A stretch of DNA of 64,000 bases from a virus. Positions 53,754 to 61,567 of the stretch are shown piece by piece. The DNA lies in IMG/VR virus record IMGVR_UViG_3300020187_002434, positions 1-64,000 of that record. One strand, given 5' to 3'. The translations under genes and the position numbers were made by a program. Numbering within the stretch: the first letter of the stretch is position 1; every line of letters starts with the position of its first letter. The notes below the pieces were generated by a model. The model was not told the DNA's origin, did no database searches, and saw only the letters and a list, made by a program, of their open reading frames with translations.

Positions 53754-53784
53754 TTTGTATAAAGAAAAACTTTCACTATCTTTA
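53754..53784 (+). promoter_or_regulatory. Host-type promoter, -7 variant (TTTG-N19-TATCTTTA)
   Basis: TTTG (53754-53757) is followed at 19 bases by TATCTTTA (53777-53784). The predicted start of transcription falls about at the ATG at 53790, so the mRNA may be nearly leaderless. Confidence 0.45.
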
Positions 53785-53789
53785 TGTTT

Positions 53790-54353
53790 ATGAAGAATCT
53801 ATTACCCCTCCTTTTTTGTTTGATTTCATTAACGACCACATCTCAAATTACATGGGAAGGTGCTAAATGTTATTATATTGATGATAAGGGTAATGAGGTT
53901 GAAGTTTCATGTGAAGGATATATCCCAACACCAGTACCTCAGGTAAATATTGATTCTCTTTGTTGGGAAATGGAAAAACGTTTTGTAAATACATTAAACG
54001 AATGGAGAGTAAATCATGGATTGAATGGATTAGAATACGATGATGACATGGAATCTCTACTGACTGTGCCTTGGAATGAAAATCAGGTAAAAACAGGTAA
54101 AGTTGGTCATGGTGAAGGGTATAACAGTTTCACAAATCGGATTGATTGGGCGGGTTTTGATACTTGTGGTGAATGTTGTGGGTCTAATCATAGGTCGGAT
54201 GTTAATAATGTTTCTCAGTTTTTTTTACAGTATCAAAAAAGTCCCCCACACTGGAAAATTTTAACAAATAGTAAGTATAACTATATTTCTGTATCAGTTC
54301 TTTATGACCGAGAAACAAATACTTATTATTCTGTAGTAAATGTTCGAAAGTGA
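53790..54353 (+). CDS. Exported CAP (SCP/YkwD-like) domain protein
   Basis: The mature start is taken at ATG 53790 (an ATG six bases earlier overlaps the promoter). The first ~18 residues (MKNLLPLLFCLISLTTTSQ) form a signal peptide. A CAP fold follows: FVNTLNEWRVNHGLNGLEY, GHGEGYNSFTNRIDWAG, then SQFFLQYQKSPPHWKILTNS and YYSVVNV, in family order. CAP proteins bind lipids or carbohydrates or act as proteases in the periplasm or outside. A phage-encoded copy may alter the host envelope. Cys pairs (CGECC) suggest an oxidising location. Confidence 0.72.
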   Translation: MKNLLPLLFCLISLTTTSQITWEGAKCYYIDDKGNEVEVSCEGYIPTPVPQVNIDSLCWEMEKRFVNTLNEWRVNHGLNGLEYDDDMESLLTVPWNENQVKTGKVGHGEGYNSFTNRIDWAGFDTCGECCGSNHRSDVNNVSQFFLQYQKSPPHWKILTNSKYNYISVSVLYDRETNTYYSVVNVRK

Positions 54354-54384
54354 TTTGATTGTTTAAGATTTATATTTATATTTG
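54354..54384 (+). promoter_or_regulatory. Host-type promoter of the tmRNA
   Basis: TTTG (54354-54357), a 19-base spacer and TATATTTG (54377-54384) lie ~20 bases before the tmRNA 5' end, leaving a short leader for RNase P. Confidence 0.65.
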
Positions 54385-54403
54385 TAGTGTTCTTTGAAAA
54401 TAT

Positions 54404-54790
54404 GGGGGTGTTTTATGGATTTGACCGGTATGGTCAGGTGTAGAGTGCACGTAGTGAGAGGATACCTATCACTTTAATCTACGGTTTCAATTTGTAACAG
54501 GCGAAACTTTCGCAAAACTTCAGGCTGTCGGTTTACTCCGCACTGAAGAGGTTTACGCTGCCTAAGGCATCGTTTACCACGGGTCGGTCAGGACGTTAAC
54601 CTTGGAACAGAAGTCCGTTGTAGTGGTGGAAAAATGACTGAACCCTAAATCGAGTCATACATCTATTGTCAGTGGAGGATGTTAAAATTCAACTGAATAT
54701 TTCGGATTATTAAGAATTAATAATGAACTAAACGTGTAGGACTCTATATTTGAAATATTTGGGACCTGGGTTCGAGCCCCAGCACCTCCA
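54404..54790 (+). ncRNA. ssrA: Transfer-messenger RNA (tmRNA, ssrA)
   Basis: The 5' end GGGGGTG pairs with CACCTCC (54783-54789) to form the 7-bp acceptor with one G-U pair. The T-arm is CTGGG-TTCGAGC-CCCAG (54766-54782), and the 5' part continues with ATGGATTTGACCGG as in tmRNA D-like regions. CCA is not encoded. The resume codon is GGC at 54500, giving the tag GETFAKLQAV followed by GLLRTEEVYAA and a TAA at 54563. Bacteroidota tags usually start GET or GEN and end near ten residues, so this one is ~21 residues with a YAA end. It rescues stalled ribosomes and marks the product for proteolysis. Confidence 0.95.
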
Positions 54791-54795
54791 CAAAT

Positions 54796-54829
54796 AAATC
54801 CCCTATTGTTTTGGCAGTAGGGGATTTTT
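54796..54829 (+). terminator. tmRNA terminator with next gene's -33 element in its loop
   Basis: Stem AAATCCCCTA / TAGGGGATTT with a 12-base loop and a T tract. The TTTG of the following promoter (54810-54813) lies within the loop. Confidence 0.87.
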
Positions 54830-54841
54830 GACTTATATTTG
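54810..54841 (+). promoter_or_regulatory. Host-type promoter of the DUF6011 gene
   Basis: TTTG (54810-54813), a 20-base spacer and TATATTTG (54834-54841) precede the ATG at 54872 by 30 bases. Confidence 0.65.
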
Positions 54842-54871
54842 TATCACAATCACCACATAAACAATATTAAT

Positions 54872-55459
54872 ATGACTCAAGAACAAGTAATCGAAGAAGT
54901 GCAGAACTACAACGGAACCAACAATTTTATGAACTCACTCAAAAGAGGTCTTAATAAGTTTAACTCACTGACCGATAATCAAACCGCAGCAGCTATTCGT
55001 GTTATCGAGGGTGCTCGTCGTCATGAACAGGCTCAACAGCGTTTGAATATCACTTTGGTTGGTGATACCATCAAGATTGGTCGTAAGATTGCATTGGGTA
55101 TTAAAGAAGAGTATGGTCTTGAGTTTCACCCCATCCTTATCGATGTAACTGCGGTTACGGGTATGACTGACCGAGCACTTCGGGTCAAAGGCAAGTTGAC
55201 GAAAGAAAACGGAGGTGTATGTCGTTGTTGCGCTAAAACCCTTACTGATGATGTTTCTAAGTTGACAGGTATCGGTCCTGTGTGTTCTAAGTATGTTGGT
55301 GTTGCTCATCCTCGTAGCGCTTACGACACTGTCGCAATCGAGAATTATAAAAAGGATATGTCTCGAAAAATTGATGAGATTGGTGAGTTTGAGTTTTGGA
55401 TTCCTAAAAGGGCGATTGTTAAGTGGAATGGTATGGGAGGAGTGATGGTGAAGATGTGA
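54872..55459 (+). CDS. DUF6011-type zinc-binding protein
   Basis: The start is ATG 54872 (MTQEQVIEEVQNYNGTNNF); a TTG at 54839 lies in the promoter. The 195-residue protein has an N-terminal helical region (LNKFNSLTDNQTAAAIRVIE) and a C-terminal CRCCAKTLTDDVSKLTGIGP segment followed by VCSKYVG. Its four Cys and GIGPVC signature are the DUF6011 pattern seen in many phage and plasmid proteins. It may bind nucleic acid. Function is unknown. Its G+C content and codon use look higher than in the neighbours, as in the peptidase gene. Confidence 0.72.
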   Translation: MTQEQVIEEVQNYNGTNNFMNSLKRGLNKFNSLTDNQTAAAIRVIEGARRHEQAQQRLNITLVGDTIKIGRKIALGIKEEYGLEFHPILIDVTAVTGMTDRALRVKGKLTKENGGVCRCCAKTLTDDVSKLTGIGPVCSKYVGVAHPRSAYDTVAIENYKKDMSRKIDEIGEFEFWIPKRAIVKWNGMGGVMVKM

Positions 55460-55460
55460 G

Positions 55461-55486
55461 AAGGGGGGGTAACACCCCCCTTTTTT
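55461..55486 (+). terminator. Rho-independent terminator
   Basis: Stem GGGGGGT / ACCCCCC with loop AAC and a six-T tail, two bases after the DUF6011 stop. Confidence 0.9.
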
Positions 55487-55541
55487 GTTTTTTATATATT
55501 TGTAGATATTTATTACAATAAACTGTAAAAAAATATTTAAT

Positions 55542-55772
55542 ATGGGAACAGCAGAAATTAAAAGTCTTATTAGACACGGATTAACCGCAATTGGTACTTT
55601 GTTGGTACTAACAGGTTTGAACACATGGATACCTTTGGTAGACTTATTAACTGAGAATTTAGATTCAGTAATAAATGCTATCGAGGTTCTAATAGGTTTA
55701 GGAATAGCGGTCTTTGGATTCTTTAGGAACAAAGATAGATTCGAAATAGTTAAGGAGGCCGAGGCCAAATAA
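55542..55772 (+). CDS. Small membrane protein (holin-like)
   Basis: This 76-residue protein has two hydrophobic helices (LTAIGTLLVLTGLNTWIPLV, then VLIGLGIAVFGFFRN) and a charged acidic C-terminus. The size and topology match the candidate at 36282 and fit a holin or a small host-membrane protein. A TATATTTG (55495-55502) and a TATTTAT (55507-55513) lie upstream, but the first has no -33 partner at the right distance. It has its own terminator. Confidence 0.55.
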   Translation: MGTAEIKSLIRHGLTAIGTLLVLTGLNTWIPLVDLLTENLDSVINAIEVLIGLGIAVFGFFRNKDRFEIVKEAEAK

Positions 55773-55790
55773 TAAAAACCTTTAAAATTA

Positions 55791-55820
55791 AAACCCCCGA
55801 ACAAATCGGGGGTTTTTTTT
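55791..55820 (+). terminator. Rho-independent terminator
   Basis: Stem AAACCCCCGA / TCGGGGGTTT with loop ACAAA and a T tract, 19 bases after the small membrane protein gene. Confidence 0.9.
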
Positions 55821-55863
55821 TGACTAATAAATTATTATATTTTATATTATAAAAAAAAACATA

Positions 55864-56361
55864 ATGAGTAACGTACTTGTACTAAATTCTGATTTTTCAC
55901 CATTAAATATCACAACTTTACATAGAGGGTTTATATTGGTGAACAAAGGTAAAGCAGAAATAGTAAAAAAGGGAGACCGTGATATCGTCACCACTATAGG
56001 TAAATTTGTTCGTCCCGTAATTATAAGGTTATTAAATTATATTAGATATCGAAGAACCTCATTAAAAGTTAATAGAAAAAGAATTTTTAAAAGAGATAAG
56101 TCTACCTGCCAATATTGCGGTTCAAAAAAAAATCTAACTATCGACCACATTATACCTCGTTCTCGTGGAGGTAAGAATACTTGGAAAAATTTGGTTACTT
56201 GTTGTTCTAGATGTAATGTTACAAAAGGTAATAAAACCCCTAACGAGTGGGGTGTTAAGTTAATAAATAGACCTCATGAACCCTCTGTATTTTCTTCCTT
56301 ATTATACGAAGAAGCTGAGGTTATATGGGACGATTTTAGGAAAGGATTTTCTACTTATTGA
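55864..56361 (+). CDS. HNH endonuclease
   Basis: This 165-residue protein has an N-terminal region (VLVLNSDFSPLNITTLHRGF) and a classic HNH core: CQYCGSKKNLTIDHIIPRSR followed by GGKNTWKNLVTCCSRCN, with the two CxxC zinc pairs and the DH, N and H catalytic positions. The architecture resembles a common family of stand-alone HNH proteins in bacteria and phages. It may be a free-standing homing or host-DNA-cleaving nuclease. It sits alone between two terminator-bounded genes. Confidence 0.88.
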   Translation: MSNVLVLNSDFSPLNITTLHRGFILVNKGKAEIVKKGDRDIVTTIGKFVRPVIIRLLNYIRYRRTSLKVNRKRIFKRDKSTCQYCGSKKNLTIDHIIPRSRGGKNTWKNLVTCCSRCNVTKGNKTPNEWGVKLINRPHEPSVFSSLLYEEAEVIWDDFRKGFSTY

Positions 56362-56372
56362 CCGTTATAAAC

Positions 56373-56379
56373 TATTTAT
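56373..56379 (+). promoter_or_regulatory. TATTTAT box (candidate late element)
   Basis: ACTATTTATAGGTGTAG lies 38 bases before the ATG at 56418, at a longer distance than most copies. Confidence 0.3.
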
Positions 56380-56417
56380 AGGTGTAGTTCTTCATAAACA
56401 AGTAAACCTATAAATTA

Positions 56418-59414
56418 ATGAATTTTACTTTTTTTAATAAGGCACGCCGTGTGCTTTTAATACCTTTAATGCTCTTGTTTTCAGTAGTATTAAGGGCTCA
56501 ATGTGACGTTTTTATAGAACAGGGTTCTGTAGTCGTCACTGATAATGGTAGTGGTGTCAAGTTTCAATTTGACGTTACAAACAATTCGGGTAGTGAATGG
56601 GAAGGGGACGTACTTAAGATGTATTGGTCACTTAATTCAAGTGCACCAATATGGACCATAGATTATACCTCAAACAACAATGTTGGACCCTTACCTCCTG
56701 GTCAGACTAGGACAATAACAACCCCTTGGTTCGACATTCCAAATCTCCCTTCATGGTTTCCTGAAGACCCAGGTCCTGGTGGAGTAAATGATTTATCGTG
56801 GGAAGAGTCTATGGAATGGGCGTATTATGGTTTATCTTTCCCTTTTGATGGGGCTTGGTCACAATTTAATCTTAGGTTAGGTAGTTGTGGGTTAGCTGAT
56901 GGCGCTTGGGTATATAACTCAGACGGAACACCATACTACGGACCTTTTAATACTGATTGTCCTGATGTAAATAATGATGCGTTTTGTGATTGTGATGTTA
57001 ATTTCCTTGGATTTGACCCTGAAACATATGACGTAAGTATTGAAGTAGTATCACATTGGAACTGTGGCACTTCTTTAAATACGGTGGGTCAGTCGGGACA
57101 AATGGATTATGTAAATATGGTTCAAATAGGTGCACACGTACCTGGTTGGGATTATGAATGGGGTTGTACCGCATCTGAATATCATTTAGGATGGACATTT
57201 GATAATCCTGTATCATTTGCTGAGTATTACGCGGGTGATACAATAAATTATAATATGTTTGCTGACGATACATTTTATGATGATTGTTTCCAAAGTATCT
57301 TAGAGTCTGATACATTAACTTCATGTTTGGAAGTTGTATTATGGCAAATAAACTATTCGGAAACTGCGATTATTGGTGAAATTGATGGTGGTTGGGCCCA
57401 GACGTGTGGATTATGTGCGGACCAAACACAGTTTTATCCTGACATATCAATGGAATTAAATTCTATTAATGTATGTGATGCACCACCCCCTATTTACCCT
57501 GGTTGTACTGACCCTTTAGCAGAAAACTTTAATGGTAATGCGGGGTATGATGACGGGACTTGTACTTTTGCACCTGTATACGGTTGTCAAGACCCTATCG
57601 CTTGTAATTATAATCAACAAGCAACCGAAAATGATGACTCATGTATATATTGTGATACTCCAGAGGGAGAAGAATTATGTAATGAATATCATGGCGATAG
57701 CACTTATTGGGAGTTTTATAGTAATCTATTCGACTGTGATGATGAAGTAATATATACTCCTGACGCAGGTGGATATGTTTCATTTGTAAATGCAGTGTGT
57801 GATGACGGGATAGTTTCTAACGAAATTAGTATAATAGTAGTTAACCCTGATACGGGTAATTTTAATTCAAATGACACATTATTTGTGTATTGTGTAGAAG
57901 TACCTGAATTAGGTCTTGATACTTGTTTAAATGGTAATTTAAACGGTACTGATTGGATTGAACCTGGTGGGGGTCAGTTAATATGGACTATTAATGTACC
58001 TGATTTTATAACTCAACTAACAATTAATGTATATGATGTTGAAGGTGAGATTGATGAATATTCATATAACAATACGTTCTTATACTTAAATAATATAAGT
58101 GACCCCGATGTATGTCTTGTTTTAGGATGTACAGACCCAATAGCGGAAAATTATAATCCGTTAGCAACTGAGGATGATGGAAGTTGTGAATATATGGTTG
58201 ATTTATCATTAGATAGTATAACTATAAACGAATACTGTGACGGATTTACCCCATACTGGGTTCCTACGTTACATCTAAACAATCTAACCAATCCCGCGAT
58301 AAATGAATACTGTATTAAAGTTCAAGTCTTAGGACAAACAAACGACACTATTTGTTTTAATGCGATGGGTACAACAATAAACTCATTCGGTGATATCTCT
58401 ATTGAGTGGCCTAACCCCATATACTCATATGGTGTTGTTAGTGTACACGTTTTAGACGTAAATGGTGAGAGTCCTAACTCATGGGAAAATTTCGGAGAAG
58501 ATGATAATATTAGTAATAATATACTTGTCCTTACAATCGGAGGTTCCGGAATTAATTGCAATGTTGCGGGATGTATCGACGATACTGCTAATAACTATAA
58601 TCCTGACGCAAATGTGGATGATGGTAGTTGTACTTACGATATATTCGGATGTACCGATGAAAGCGCTAATAATTACAATCCCAATGCGAATTTAGACGAT
58701 GGTACATGTACGTATGATATTTATGGTTGTACAGATGAAGAAGCAAATAACTACAACTCAACAGCTAACGTGGACGATGGGTCTTGTACTTATGACGTTT
58801 TCGGCTGTACAGACTCAACCGCAAATAATTATAACCTCTTAGCTACAGTCGATGACGGTTCTTGTGAATATGATGTATTTGGGTGTACTGATGAAAGTGC
58901 TAACAATTATAATTCACTTGCTAACGTGGATGATGGTAGTTGTACTTACGATATATTAGGGTGTACCGATTTAAACGCTAACAATTATAATATGTTCGCA
59001 AATGTAAATGATGGGTCATGTGAATATGACGTGTTTGGATGTACTAACATGGACGCATTAAATTATAATTTTGAAGCGACGATAGAAGATGGTACTTGTG
59101 TTTTTCCTAGTCCTTGTGATGAATTCGACGGTCAGGCATTTGCACCTAACGCATTTAGTCCTAATAATGACGGTTTAAACGATTCTTGGGGGGTAATAAC
59201 CGACGAAGAGTGTTGGAACACATGGGAAGTATCTATTTTCAATAGATGGGGTCAAGTGGTCTTTAAAATCGATAATCCTAATGGAAGATGGGATGGAAGT
59301 TTTAATAATGGTGGGTATTACGTACAAGACGGAGTTTACGCTTACACAATTAGGGCAGTGGCATGGAATTTGGAGGTCTTGGATACGAGTGGTTATATAA
59401 CCGTTCTCAGGTAA
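56418..59414 (+). CDS. Secreted Cys-repeat protein with T9SS (gliding-motility type) C-terminal domain
   Basis: This 998-residue protein has a signal peptide (residues 1-27, ARRVLLIPLMLLFSVVLRAQ), a large N-terminal beta region, three scattered and seven tandem GCTDxxANNYNxxAxxDDGS-type repeats (24 residues each, one Cys pair apiece; residues ~720-900), and a C-terminal domain of ~95 residues. That domain runs FAPNAFSPNNDGLNDSWGV, FNRWGQVVF, then WDGSFNNGGYYVQDGVYAY. It is the gliding-motility-associated (CHU_C, type B) signal for type IX secretion. The product should be exported by Sec and then by the host's T9SS to the cell surface. Such proteins are known for Bacteroidota, not usually for phages. 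Confidence 0.85.
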   Translation: MNFTFFNKARRVLLIPLMLLFSVVLRAQCDVFIEQGSVVVTDNGSGVKFQFDVTNNSGSEWEGDVLKMYWSLNSSAPIWTIDYTSNNNVGPLPPGQTRTITTPWFDIPNLPSWFPEDPGPGGVNDLSWEESMEWAYYGLSFPFDGAWSQFNLRLGSCGLADGAWVYNSDGTPYYGPFNTDCPDVNNDAFCDCDVNFLGFDPETYDVSIEVVSHWNCGTSLNTVGQSGQMDYVNMVQIGAHVPGWDYEWGCTASEYHLGWTFDNPVSFAEYYAGDTINYNMFADDTFYDDCFQSILESDTLTSCLEVVLWQINYSETAIIGEIDGGWAQTCGLCADQTQFYPDISMELNSINVCDAPPPIYPGCTDPLAENFNGNAGYDDGTCTFAPVYGCQDPIACNYNQQATENDDSCIYCDTPEGEELCNEYHGDSTYWEFYSNLFDCDDEVIYTPDAGGYVSFVNAVCDDGIVSNEISIIVVNPDTGNFNSNDTLFVYCVEVPELGLDTCLNGNLNGTDWIEPGGGQLIWTINVPDFITQLTINVYDVEGEIDEYSYNNTFLYLNNISDPDVCLVLGCTDPIAENYNPLATEDDGSCEYMVDLSLDSITINEYCDGFTPYWVPTLHLNNLTNPAINEYCIKVQVLGQTNDTICFNAMGTTINSFGDISIEWPNPIYSYGVVSVHVLDVNGESPNSWENFGEDDNISNNILVLTIGGSGINCNVAGCIDDTANNYNPDANVDDGSCTYDIFGCTDESANNYNPNANLDDGTCTYDIYGCTDEEANNYNSTANVDDGSCTYDVFGCTDSTANNYNLLATVDDGSCEYDVFGCTDESANNYNSLANVDDGSCTYDILGCTDLNANNYNMFANVNDGSCEYDVFGCTNMDALNYNFEATIEDGTCVFPSPCDEFDGQAFAPNAFSPNNDGLNDSWGVITDEECWNTWEVSIFNRWGQVVFKIDNPNGRWDGSFNNGGYYVQDGVYAYTIRAVAWNLEVLDTSGYITVLR
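58569..59104 (+). repeat. Seven tandem ~72-nt coding repeats
   Basis: Seven consecutive units encode GCTDESANNYNPNANLDDGT-type segments. The amino acids are far more conserved than the DNA, showing old duplications kept by selection. Asp/Asn residues in each unit suggest calcium binding. Confidence 0.85.
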
Positions 59415-59429
59415 ACAATCGATTAAATA

Positions 59430-59458
59430 AAAAAGTGACCTTCGGGTCACTTTTTTTT
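59430..59458 (+). terminator. Rho-independent terminator
   Basis: Stem AAAAGTGACC / GGTCACTTTT closed by a UUCG tetraloop and followed by T residues, after the T9SS-protein gene. Confidence 0.92.
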
Positions 59459-59466
59459 ATATAAGA

Positions 59467-59494
59467 AAAAAGGACTGACACCGCCAGTCCTTTT
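59467..59494 (-). terminator. Rho-independent terminator of the minus-strand operon
   Basis: Stem AAAAGGACTG / CAGTCCTTTT with loop ACACCGC. It lies 35 bases after the stop of the gene at 59529 on the minus strand. Confidence 0.85.
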
Positions 59495-59528
59495 CATAGA
59501 TTTAATTTTACCCCCTTTTTTTAAAAGT

Positions 59529-60182
59529 TTATGAGAAGACCTTATCTCTAATGCCTCTCAATTTCGAGTCCATATTTGACTCAATGGAATCCAATAAAGA
59601 TTCCAACGCCGTTGTAAACTTATCTTCAATATCTCTTTTAAATCTATCGTTATCAATTTGCTTCATCACAATTTCTTTTGTCGTATCTGTAAGTCCTTCT
59701 AAGTATTTTTCTTCAAATTCTCTTGTGAATACATCGGCGATACTTCTCGGTAAGAACTTCTTATCCGTAAATATTTTAGAAAATTCCTCTTCTTCAATTT
59801 CTGATATTGTCTGAGACAATACATCCTTTTCAAAACCATCAATATTAAGTTTACCCTCTAAAAAAAATAATAACTTATCTTTTAACGTGTCTATAACTTT
59901 AGAACCATCATCACCCATAATACCTTTAAGTGTCATAATTAAATCTTCATTAACTACGGATTCACTAATACCCATTTTTATCAAATGATTAGCCTCTAAA
60001 AATAATTTATTAAAGAATTTGGTGGTATGAATTTTAGAATTAAAGTTAACAGACTCAGATATAATACCTAATCTTCCTTTAACAATTTTAGATTCAGTAA
60101 GACTATTAAGTTTTTTAGTTTCTAATTCTATTAGATTCTTTTTAACTATGTGTTTTAGACTCATTTTTCTTTGGGTTTCCAC
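59529..60182 (-). CDS. Unknown helical protein of the 63420 operon
   Basis: This 217-residue protein is helical and charged. A better start may be the internal MSLKHIVKKNLIELETKKLN, which gives an L-I-E site in a short leader. The C-terminal half (LTDTTKEIVMKQIDNDRFKR) is coiled-coil-like. It overlaps the upstream gene by 22 bases. No family is recognised. Confidence 0.48.
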   Translation of the reverse strand: METQRKMSLKHIVKKNLIELETKKLNSLTESKIVKGRLGIISESVNFNSKIHTTKFFNKLFLEANHLIKMGISESVVNEDLIMTLKGIMGDDGSKVIDTLKDKLLFFLEGKLNIDGFEKDVLSQTISEIEEEEFSKIFTDKKFLPRSIADVFTREFEEKYLEGLTDTTKEIVMKQIDNDRFKRDIEDKFTTALESLLDSIESNMDSKLRGIRDKVFS

Positions 60183-61567
60183 GCATTTATTGATTCTGTG
60201 AATTCCTTACTATTAACTCTCACTCTTTCATAAATATCTGAGTTTTCAGGTTTTTTAAGTTTAAAACCTTTTTTTTTTAAGTTTTCTAAAAATTCCTTCT
60301 GAGACTTCGTAAATTCGTTTGTAAGACCTTCCCCATTTAGTAATGACTGTAAACCTTTCTTTTCTTTACCCTTCATAACCTCTTCAAAAGGTTGTTCTTT
60401 TTTCATCGATTGATTATGTGTGTTGATATAACTATCTCTTTGTATTTCCTCTTTTTCTCCCCCTCCAAATTCAACTTCAGGTATCTTATCACCACCGACT
60501 ATCTTAAAATCTCTATAATCAGGACCCTCATTATTAGTAATGGTAAAATATATTATACCACCGTCCAATAATTTACCTAATCCATTCATCTGAGAATTAA
60601 AAGGAAGTTCAATATTTGCATTATTATAGTAAGAACCCAATCTAACGACAGGTTCTCCCGTTTTTTTATCTTCACCTTTAGCGACTACTACTGACCTAAT
60701 AAATGCAATATCTTCAGGATATTTTTTCATTAAATCCATAAATTCTTTATTTATTTCTTCACGGTCTTTATCTGTAAAAACTACTTTTTGTTTTCCTTTG
60801 TCATTTGCAGTATAAAAATTAAATTCTTTTAACTTTTCATCTATTTTTTCTGGTATTGAATTTTCCATTTCATTTTCTTTTAATACGTCTTTTAACCCTT
60901 CATTAACTTTATTTGTACACCAATTAGAATCTGAAAATTCTTGCCATGAACCACTACTCGGCGGGTCTATAAAACCCCATTTTCCACCTCTTTCTTCTAT
61001 CGGTAACGGTATATTTTTTCTACCTGTTTGTGAATCAGCAAAAAAGACAATTCTCTCATCTTCGTATTGACTGTTTGGTTCTCTTTGAACGAATATTAAA
61101 GGCCAAACTCTTCCACAAGGTATACCTTTCAAGTAATCGACCACATCTCTAAATTGTTGATTTACAGTTGAGCTTACACCGCTTTTACCTAAATTTAATT
61201 TCTCTTTTTTTAACTCTCTACCACTTTTTTGTCTTGCGGGTGGTGATGGCGGTGTTCCTCCTGGGTTAGGTTGTGTTGTCGAGCCTGTTGTAGGAGATGG
61301 CGTAGTACTACCAGTAGGAGGAGGTGTTGTACTTATCTTTTTAGTGTAGTACGCTTTTGGTGGCATTGGAGGACCTGTGACAGTATCATCTTGATATAAT
61401 TTATAATCTGAAATGTTATCACCGTTAGATGTGATTTTGTTTTTTAAATTTGGTTCATTATCCGGTCCTTCCCATCCTGCACCAGAAGGTGTGCCACTTT
61501 TTTTTTCAGTTTGTCCCCAACTAGTGGATTGTTCGTTTAGTATTATTTTATTTGACATTATATTCAT
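60161..61567 (-). CDS. Unknown protein with Pro/Thr linker
   Basis: This 468-residue protein has the leader NIMSNKIILNEQSTSWGQ (L-N-E site), a Pro/Thr/Gly linker at residues ~75-115 (TTPPPTGSTTPSPTTGS type), a core with PCGRVWPLIFVQREPNSQY, IVFFADSQTG and WGFIDPPSSG, and a helical C-terminus. The layout (leader, linker, core) recalls the protein at 52307. It overlaps the next upstream gene by four bases. Confidence 0.48.
   Translation of the reverse strand: MNIMSNKIILNEQSTSWGQTEKKSGTPSGAGWEGPDNEPNLKNKITSNGDNISDYKLYQDDTVTGPPMPPKAYYTKKISTTPPPTGSTTPSPTTGSTTQPNPGGTPPSPPARQKSGRELKKEKLNLGKSGVSSTVNQQFRDVVDYLKGIPCGRVWPLIFVQREPNSQYEDERIVFFADSQTGRKNIPLPIEERGGKWGFIDPPSSGSWQEFSDSNWCTNKVNEGLKDVLKENEMENSIPEKIDEKLKEFNFYTANDKGKQKVVFTDKDREEINKEFMDLMKKYPEDIAFIRSVVVAKGEDKKTGEPVVRLGSYYNNANIELPFNSQMNGLGKLLDGGIIYFTITNNEGPDYRDFKIVGGDKIPEVEFGGGEKEEIQRDSYINTHNQSMKKEQPFEEVMKGKEKKGLQSLLNGEGLTNEFTKSQKEFLENLKKKGFKLKKPENSDIYERVRVNSKEFTESINAWKPKEK

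Noticed and set aside
55495-55502. TATATTTG before the small membrane protein gene as a host-type promoter
   Set aside because: No TTG or TTTG lies 19-21 bases upstream; the only TTTG is seven bases away in the terminator tail.
54965-55804. A 279-codon minus-strand frame across the DUF6011 gene, terminator and membrane-protein gene
   Set aside because: It crosses two terminators and has no domain pattern; the plus-strand genes explain the DNA.
58569-59104. Tandem 72-base repeats considered as a CRISPR array
   Set aside because: The units are translated without interruption, have no unique spacers between identical repeats, and no cas genes are nearby.
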